From: Bordetella parapertussis
Lineage (GTDB): Bacteria > Pseudomonadota > Gammaproteobacteria > Burkholderiales > Burkholderiaceae_B
Assembly: GCA_943331855.1 (NCBI GenBank)
Contig: CALQNE010000033.1
Coordinates: forward strand, 1 to 18,848
DNA length: 18,848 bases
Direction of reading: 5' to 3'
The notes beneath the pieces are model-generated. The model was not told where the DNA came from. It ran no database searches and worked only from the letters and a program-made list of their open reading frames with translations. Positions 14,231 to 18,848 of this stretch are shown here, in pieces. The translations under genes were made by a program, and so were the position numbers. The first letter of the stretch is position 1; every line of letters starts with the position of its first letter.

Positions 14231-15793
14231 TCAACACCCGCCCTTTTGCTCAGGCTCAATGATGGCCCAGTCGATCTTAATTGGTTTGATCTTCTTATAC
14301 CGATTCCAGTAAACCTCAAACGAGCCCTGCTTTGTCGCCCGTGTAATAAACGATTGCATATCGGGGCTGATACGGTTGCGCATCTCGACAAGGTCCATGA
14401 CGATCAACGCACCGCAGCGTTTGATCAGCTCTGGCGTAACAGCTTTGGTTTGGCTATATAAACCATAAGGCAACACGAGCGGTTGATACTTTGAAACGAC
14501 CGATACCGTACCCGCAGTCCAGGTTTCACCGATCACAATTTTTAAGGGGCCAAGTTTTTGTTCATCCCAAATTTGATCAAGTGCACTTGCCAAGGGCTTC
14601 GCCGGGTAGTTTGCCCGCGCCGTTTTACCCAGAGCATCAGCGATCACTCCGTAGTAGAGCGCCATACCCACTGCCATTAAAACATTTAACGTAAATCCGA
14701 CCATCAACACACGCGTTAACGTTTGTTTGGAGTCAAGTGCAGGGATCCAGCGCAAAGCATAAACGCCAAACATGACAAAAAATGCTGTTGCCCAGTTGGC
14801 ATTGAGGGTAATGAATACGGTACCAAGTAACGAAGTCAGAATCAGGGGACCAAGCGCGGCAAAACTGATGAAGCGCCATTCTGCACATTGATTCAACGCG
14901 ACTTCGGACGTTGAGGCCTCAGCCTTTTGTTTAAATCCAAAATGCAGCACAGCTATGGTCAGAAATACGGGCGAAAGCTTACCTAACTGGCTCGCTAAAA
15001 AGCTAAGCACTCTCATTAGGTGATTGACTTCGCCACCGACTTGTTTCTGCATGTATTGCAATGTGGGGGCGTTTTCACGCACCAACCATTCTAGATGCGG
15101 TGCCATTGCAAGGCCACCGGCCAACACCGCGACCACAATACCTATCAGCGTTTTTTTGTTTCGCAGGCGTGGGTCTTGTAAAAGCCAAACCCCCATCACT
15201 GCAAACCAAATCCCAGCACTATATTTAGTCAGCAAGCACACTGCAGCGGTGACGCCCACTAGCGCCCAACGCCACCACAATGGCTGGCGTACTGCCAGCA
15301 GCAGTGCCCATACAAATAAAGCTGTTGGCAGCAGTTGAAGAAGATTTGAACTGACTTGCAGCCCATTAATATTGTGATAAACGATCAGACTAGTTAGCAC
15401 GACGGCCATCAAGGCTCGTGCTGGATTTAGACACAACAAACTAATGCGCCAAACGACCAACAACATCAAGGCGACGTTCGCCTGCCCTGCTACGTAGGTC
15501 ATCCAAAACGAGCGCCCAAAGACAGAGGCCCACGCGTGCACCCACCAAGTACCGATCGGGCCAAATTTTGGATAGCCCCAAGCAAACGACTGCATCCAAA
15601 ACAGCTCTTCGATACTGTCCTTATGTGGCGCGGTGTAGCTAAGAATGGCCAATAAAGCCCAAAAGCACGCGTGAAATGCGATATACGCCAAAGCGATACG
15701 TGAAAGTTGTCGCGAATCGTTAGGGTCAATGGTGTTCAACCAGGATTCGATTTTTTTTGCTAGTGGAAACTTCATCAACAGCGACGCGCTCAT
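14231..15793 (-). CDS. GT39/ArnT-type membrane glycosyltransferase
   Basis: This 520-residue multi-pass membrane protein has about ten or more hydrophobic segments in residues 30-390 and a soluble C-terminal part of about 120 residues. In the first external loop DSIEELFWMQSFAWGYPKFG (59-78) fits the PMT_2/GT39 signature, an acidic pair followed by W-x-Q-xx-A-W-G-Y. Such enzymes transfer a sugar from a polyprenyl-phosphate donor to lipid A, protein or glycan on the periplasmic face. The acceptor is unknown. Its ATG overlaps the hydrolase stop (ATGA), supporting the start; ATG codon 7 is an alternative. Placing a cell-envelope enzyme in an operon with OYE and hydrolase genes is unusual. Confidence 0.8.
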   Translation of the reverse strand: MSASLLMKFPLAKKIESWLNTIDPNDSRQLSRIALAYIAFHACFWALLAILSYTAPHKDSIEELFWMQSFAWGYPKFGPIGTWWVHAWASVFGRSFWMTYVAGQANVALMLLVVWRISLLCLNPARALMAVVLTSLIVYHNINGLQVSSNLLQLLPTALFVWALLLAVRQPLWWRWALVGVTAAVCLLTKYSAGIWFAVMGVWLLQDPRLRNKKTLIGIVVAVLAGGLAMAPHLEWLVRENAPTLQYMQKQVGGEVNHLMRVLSFLASQLGKLSPVFLTIAVLHFGFKQKAEASTSEVALNQCAEWRFISFAALGPLILTSLLGTVFITLNANWATAFFVMFGVYALRWIPALDSKQTLTRVLMVGFTLNVLMAVGMALYYGVIADALGKTARANYPAKPLASALDQIWDEQKLGPLKIVIGETWTAGTVSVVSKYQPLVLPYGLYSQTKAVTPELIKRCGALIVMDLVEMRNRISPDMQSFITRATKQGSFEVYWNRYKKIKPIKIDWAIIEPEQKGGC

Positions 15794-16689
15794 GAGGAGG
15801 ACCTGATCAGTTCAAGTATGGCTTGCGCAAAGATAGCCGGATTTTCTTGCGGCATGTTGTGACCGACGCCCGGTACCACACGGTGTGAGCGGGACCCAGT
15901 AAAACGATGCGCCTGCGCATCTGCTGTGGACGGTAAGCGCACCCCATCGTCGGCACCATCAAACGTAATACTTGGCACTGTGATCGCAGGCTGTTGTGCC
16001 AAACGACGTTCAATCTCAGCATAGGCTGGATCCCCATCTACTAACCCGTAGCGGTGGCGATACGAGTGAATCACAACATCAACAAAGTCAATATTATCGA
16101 AGGACGGTGCACTACGCGCAAACGTTGAATCATCAAAGTCCCAGGTCGGCGACCAAAGACGCCATAGCAAACGGATTAGCGCTTGTCTATCTTGTTGCAA
16201 CCCAGCGCGGCCGCGCTCGCTATGAAAATAATATTGATACCAGAGTCGATGCTCGTTTTCAGGGGTGTCAGGTACCAACGCTTTCGCGATCTGTTGAATG
16301 TTATAGCTATTACAGGAAACCAAGCTCTTACAACGCTCGGGCCAAAGCGCAGCCACCACACACGCAGCCCGACCACCCCAGTCATAACCTGCCAAGTGTG
16401 CGCTTGGAATCTTCAGCGCATCCATTAGTGCAAGCAAATCGGCTCCCAACGCTGCCTGCTCACCCGAGCGAAGCGTGTGCGTATCTAGAAACTGAGTTGT
16501 GCCATAACCACGTAGATAAGGCACGATGACGCGACATCCCGCGCTTGCCAATGCCGGAGCCACTTCTGCATACGTTTGGATATCGTACGGGAAACCATGC
16601 ATCAACAATACGGGCTGGCCATCTTGCGGCCCCACTTCTGCGTAGCCAATGTTTAAAACACCTGCTCGAATATGTTTACTTGCCTGCAT
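15790..16689 (-). CDS. Alpha/beta hydrolase with Asp nucleophile (epoxide hydrolase-like)
   Basis: This 299-residue alpha/beta hydrolase has HGFP (31-34) as the oxyanion-hole loop. The nucleophile elbow GYDWGG (101-106) places Asp103 where esterases have Ser, as in epoxide hydrolases and haloalkane dehalogenases. The catalytic His is His277 in GVGHNMP, and the acid is probably Asp247 or Asp248 in FDGADDGV. The lid contains WYQYYFHSERGR (150-161), with tyrosines that could activate an epoxide. The HGFP loop favours an epoxide hydrolase over a dehalogenase. AAGGA lies seven bases before the ATG. It starts three bases after the OYE stop and overlaps the glycosyltransferase, so it is firmly part of the operon. 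Confidence 0.84.
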   Translation of the reverse strand: MQASKHIRAGVLNIGYAEVGPQDGQPVLLMHGFPYDIQTYAEVAPALASAGCRVIVPYLRGYGTTQFLDTHTLRSGEQAALGADLLALMDALKIPSAHLAGYDWGGRAACVVAALWPERCKSLVSCNSYNIQQIAKALVPDTPENEHRLWYQYYFHSERGRAGLQQDRQALIRLLWRLWSPTWDFDDSTFARSAPSFDNIDFVDVVIHSYRHRYGLVDGDPAYAEIERRLAQQPAITVPSITFDGADDGVRLPSTADAQAHRFTGSRSHRVVPGVGHNMPQENPAIFAQAILELIRSSS

Positions 16690-16692
16690 AAA

Positions 16693-17868
16693 TCAATCCT
16701 TTTTTAGATCCATTTTAGGCTCTGAACCTATTCCGTTTTGCCAAGTGGAGGGCTTACCGAAACTACTTCTTGCTCTTTTTTCTAACCAAAAGGCGTAAAC
16801 ACGTGCAATATGAGAAAAAGGCCGCTCAATACCCAATTTTTGGGCTGCATCAATCGCCCAGTTAGGGTTGTGCAGCAATTCGCGACCGATCGCAATCAAG
16901 TCTGCACTTTCATTTTGCAAAATTTGCTCTGCTTGATCCGCATGAACGATCATACCGACTGCCATCGTTTGAATCTCGGCGCCCGCACGAACTTGCTCTG
17001 CATACGGGACTTGATAACTGTAGGGCGAATGAGCCTCTGAACCAACCACATCTGACATACCTCCCGTGCTGCAGTCAATCACATCCACACCGTTTTGCTT
17101 CAGTGCGCGTGCCAACACGATACTATCTTCAATCGTCCACCCACATTCATCCACTGCCGAGATACGAAAAAATAAAGGCTTATTCCTTGGCCAGGATTGT
17201 CTGACGCGTTGTACAACCTCGACTGCAAACCGCATTCTATTTTCAAGCGATCCGCCATACTGATCTGTTCGTTGATTCGCCCGCTCTGAAAGAAACTGAT
17301 GAATCAAGTACCCGTGTCCACCATGAATCTCGATGACCTCAAAACCAGCGCGTATCGCTCGCTCGGTGGCTTTGCCCCAAGCCTCGATCACGAACTGGAT
17401 ATCGTCTAGCGTCATCGCACGTGGCACTGCGTATTTCGCGGAATGAGCGATCGCACTGGGGCCAATTAACTCCCACGTCTCACCATGATCAACACCCAGA
17501 CAATCAGCCAAAGGTACACGGCCTTCCCAAGGCAGCGCGAGCCTAGCCTTTCGACCCGAGTGACTTAACTGGATGCCTGGGGTCGCGCCATTGGCTTTAA
17601 TCAAATTAGTAATACGCTTCAGAGGCTCTATAAACTCGTCTTTCCAAAGGCCAAGGTCATTTGTCGTCGAGCAGCCTCGCGGGTCAACCTTGGTAGACTC
17701 ACAGAAAACCAATCCAACTCCACCAGCTGCAAATTTTCCAAGATGCATCAAGTGCCAATCATTGACATGTCCACCTTGCGCTGAGTACTGCAACATGGGC
17801 GACAGCACCACCCTATTTTTGATGGTGACGTCACCGATGACCAAAGGAGAGAACAAAATAGAATTCAT
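16693..17868 (-). CDS. Old Yellow Enzyme family NADH:flavin oxidoreductase (YqjM-like)
   Basis: This 391-residue TIM-barrel FMN enzyme reduces activated C=C bonds or related substrates. SPMLQYS (23-29), GIQLSHSGRKA (98-108), IHGGHGYLIHQFLS (181-194) with His182 and His185 that bind the substrate carbonyl, and YGGSLENR (204-211) are all family motifs. Tyr28 is kept, but residue 26 is Leu where YqjM-type enzymes have the flavin-tuning Cys. About 40 C-terminal residues beyond the barrel include an aromatic/Arg-rich stretch. A weak AAAGAAA precedes the ATG. It lies 60 bases after the EthD-like gene and 3 bases before the hydrolase, suggesting a catabolic step on an unsaturated or aromatic compound. 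Confidence 0.9.
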   Translation of the reverse strand: MNSILFSPLVIGDVTIKNRVVLSPMLQYSAQGGHVNDWHLMHLGKFAAGGVGLVFCESTKVDPRGCSTTNDLGLWKDEFIEPLKRITNLIKANGATPGIQLSHSGRKARLALPWEGRVPLADCLGVDHGETWELIGPSAIAHSAKYAVPRAMTLDDIQFVIEAWGKATERAIRAGFEVIEIHGGHGYLIHQFLSERANQRTDQYGGSLENRMRFAVEVVQRVRQSWPRNKPLFFRISAVDECGWTIEDSIVLARALKQNGVDVIDCSTGGMSDVVGSEAHSPYSYQVPYAEQVRAGAEIQTMAVGMIVHADQAEQILQNESADLIAIGRELLHNPNWAIDAAQKLGIERPFSHIARVYAFWLEKRARSSFGKPSTWQNGIGSEPKMDLKKD

Positions 17869-17928
17869 GATGAATTTCTTTGCATAATTAAGACCTCTGT
17901 CGACGTGGTCGGCAATCGCGCTACAAGC

Positions 17929-18612
17929 CTAGTGGCTGGCATGAAAGCTGATCATTTGACTAAATAAGACAGGTGCTTTTTCAAGCATCAGGCCGCGTGC
18001 CGCCAGACCAGTCGTATCAAGTTGCATGATCGCAGAATTAAGCGCTTGAGCACTCATCGCCTCGATGATCAACAGACCATCCAGATAGCGATCTCCTTTG
18101 CGAATCACTTGGGCACTGACGTTTTGTGAAATGGCTTGATCGGCTGTAACCAGTGTACTTGAGACGAATCCGGCGCAAGACAAAAACTTGAGGAACATGG
18201 TGCCTTCTAGAATCTGCTGAAATTCTGCAAATTGATCATTCGAAAAGTTTAATTCGAGCAAGGCAATATGAGCACCTTCTCCGAACCCTGTTTCAGATAC
18301 AACTTTAAAAAAACCTTTTGCGGTATTACGAAATTCTGGAATAAACCGGTGACTTTTTTCGTCTGGCGTGCGTTGCAGCTGCAGATATTTTTCTGAGCTA
18401 AATACCGCTAATCCGGTGGTGGAATAAAGCGCAAGATACTTGGGATGGCCGCCATGAACGTCTGCGACGAAGCGTCGACCCGATAAAAACCCAGGTACTT
18501 TGACAATCCGGTCAACCATATGTTCACGGTTATACCAGTCGTTAAATTCAACTTCCATACCGTCTGGTATATCCGTCCACACTAGAGTAAGGGCTTTTGA
18601 CGCGGGCATCAT
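17929..18612 (-). CDS. EthD-like dimeric alpha/beta-barrel protein, possibly internally duplicated
   Basis: This 227-residue soluble protein opens with LTLVWTDIPDGMEVEFNDWY, then NREHMVDRIVKVPGFLSGRR and PKYLALY. This is the pattern of EthD-like ferredoxin-fold domains: W-Y-xx-EH, VPGF, and Y-L-A-L-Y. The second half repeats the layout weakly (GAHIALLELNF about 113-123, CAGFVSSTLV 146-155, YLDGLLIIEAM 176-186), so it may be a two-domain fusion. Such proteins are often found beside oxidoreductases in degradation operons, but a reaction cannot be given. ATG-ATG tandem starts have no clear Shine-Dalgarno. It is the first gene of the minus-strand operon. Confidence 0.65.
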   Translation of the reverse strand: MMPASKALTLVWTDIPDGMEVEFNDWYNREHMVDRIVKVPGFLSGRRFVADVHGGHPKYLALYSTTGLAVFSSEKYLQLQRTPDEKSHRFIPEFRNTAKGFFKVVSETGFGEGAHIALLELNFSNDQFAEFQQILEGTMFLKFLSCAGFVSSTLVTADQAISQNVSAQVIRKGDRYLDGLLIIEAMSAQALNSAIMQLDTTGLAARGLMLEKAPVLFSQMISFHASH

Positions 18613-18713
18613 TCGGTTTAACTAAAACGTCACTTGAAGTTGATTCAGACGATGTTACTGTATTTTTTTATACAAAAATGGCATATCATCGAAGGTGACA
18701 AGTATAAAAAACA

Positions 18714-18743
18714 AAAGACAATTCTCGTGTCTTTGAGACTGAT
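18714..18743. repeat. Small inverted repeats in the divergent region before 18771
   Basis: AGACA-ATTCTCG-TGTCT (18717-18733 region) and the overlapping GTCT-TTG-AGAC form short stems about 40 bases before the ATG at 18771. They may be regulator sites or RNA structure in the leader. The wider 18613-18770 region is AT-rich and must contain promoters for both divergent genes, but I cannot pick them with confidence. Confidence 0.25.
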
Positions 18744-18770
18744 CGTTTGATCTACTGAAGGAAACTATCC

Positions 18771-18848
18771 ATGCCCACTCCATTGAAGGTATTCGGCTGC
18801 CTGTTGATTACGTTATCAACGCTGCTGGCGACCGTTGCGCATTCTCAG
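18771..18848 (+). CDS. Exported protein, N-terminal part (runs off window end)
   Basis: An ATG with a good Shine-Dalgarno (GAAGGAAA, seven bases upstream) begins a 26-residue open frame that reaches the window end. Residues read as a signal peptide: MPTPLK, then the hydrophobic VFGCLLITLSTLLATVA and HSQ near a likely cleavage site. In this genomic style such leaders often belong to Bug/TctC binding proteins, and the divergent catabolic operon would suit one, but no mature sequence is visible. Only an exported protein can be claimed. Confidence 0.5.
   Translation, partial: MPTPLKVFGCLLITLSTLLATVAHSQ

Noticed and set aside
15996..16529. A 177-codon plus-strand open frame
   Set aside because: It lies antisense within the well-supported alpha/beta hydrolase, is rich in Arg, His, Ser and Gln, and shows no domain; it is a shadow frame.

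Overview
The window looks like chromosomal DNA of a betaproteobacterium of the order Burkholderiales, most likely an Alcaligenaceae-type organism. This is an inference. The clues are orphan tripartite-tricarboxylate (Bug/TctC) binding proteins without membrane partners, many small catabolic operons, an LpxL-type acyltransferase with a betaproteobacterial style of C-terminus, Tad-type pilus genes, and moderate G+C. I see no rRNA, tRNA, CRISPR array, transposase, integrase or convincing intrinsic terminator. No gene-free stretch exceeds 300 bases; the longest are 3591-3845, 7438-7628 and 18613-18770.

Layout. 1-473 (minus): the 5' end of a TadG-like pilus-assembly protein, preceded by a Flp-like pilin with a class III signal peptide. 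583-1713 (minus): a fold-type III PLP enzyme of the D-serine dehydratase/D-threonine aldolase family. 1759-2649 (plus): an LpxL/HtrB-type acyltransferase. 2646-3590 (minus): a double-hotdog thioesterase. 3846-6556 (plus): Bug binding protein, an SDR lacking the catalytic tyrosine, and an outer-membrane beta-barrel protein. 6553-7437 (minus): a tandem PPC/DUF296 protein. 7629-8807 (plus): an MFS transporter.

8900-11903 (plus) is a tight operon of acyl-CoA dehydrogenase, SDR and APH-type phosphotransferase, with every junction overlapping. It resembles a split version of mammalian ACAD10/ACAD11 and the core (LvaC, LvaD, LvaA) of the Pseudomonas levulinate pathway. I infer that it degrades 4-hydroxyacyl- or 4-ketoacyl-CoA through a phosphorylated intermediate. 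A D-threonine aldolase-type enzyme follows at 11959-13113 on the same strand.

13128-13565 (minus) encodes a small AT-hook/ribbon-helix-helix DNA-binding protein behind a very AT-rich promoter flanked by two near-identical CCGG-centred boxes. 13658-18612 (minus) appears to be one operon, in transcription order: EthD-like protein, Old Yellow Enzyme, Asp-nucleophile alpha/beta hydrolase, GT39-type glycosyltransferase, GNAT acetyltransferase. At 18771 a divergent gene starts with a signal peptide and runs off the window.

The most interesting items are the 4-hydroxyacyl-CoA triad, the RHH gene with its paired boxes, the tyrosine-less SDR beside a Bug protein, and the tandem PPC protein whose second domain has lost its histidines.
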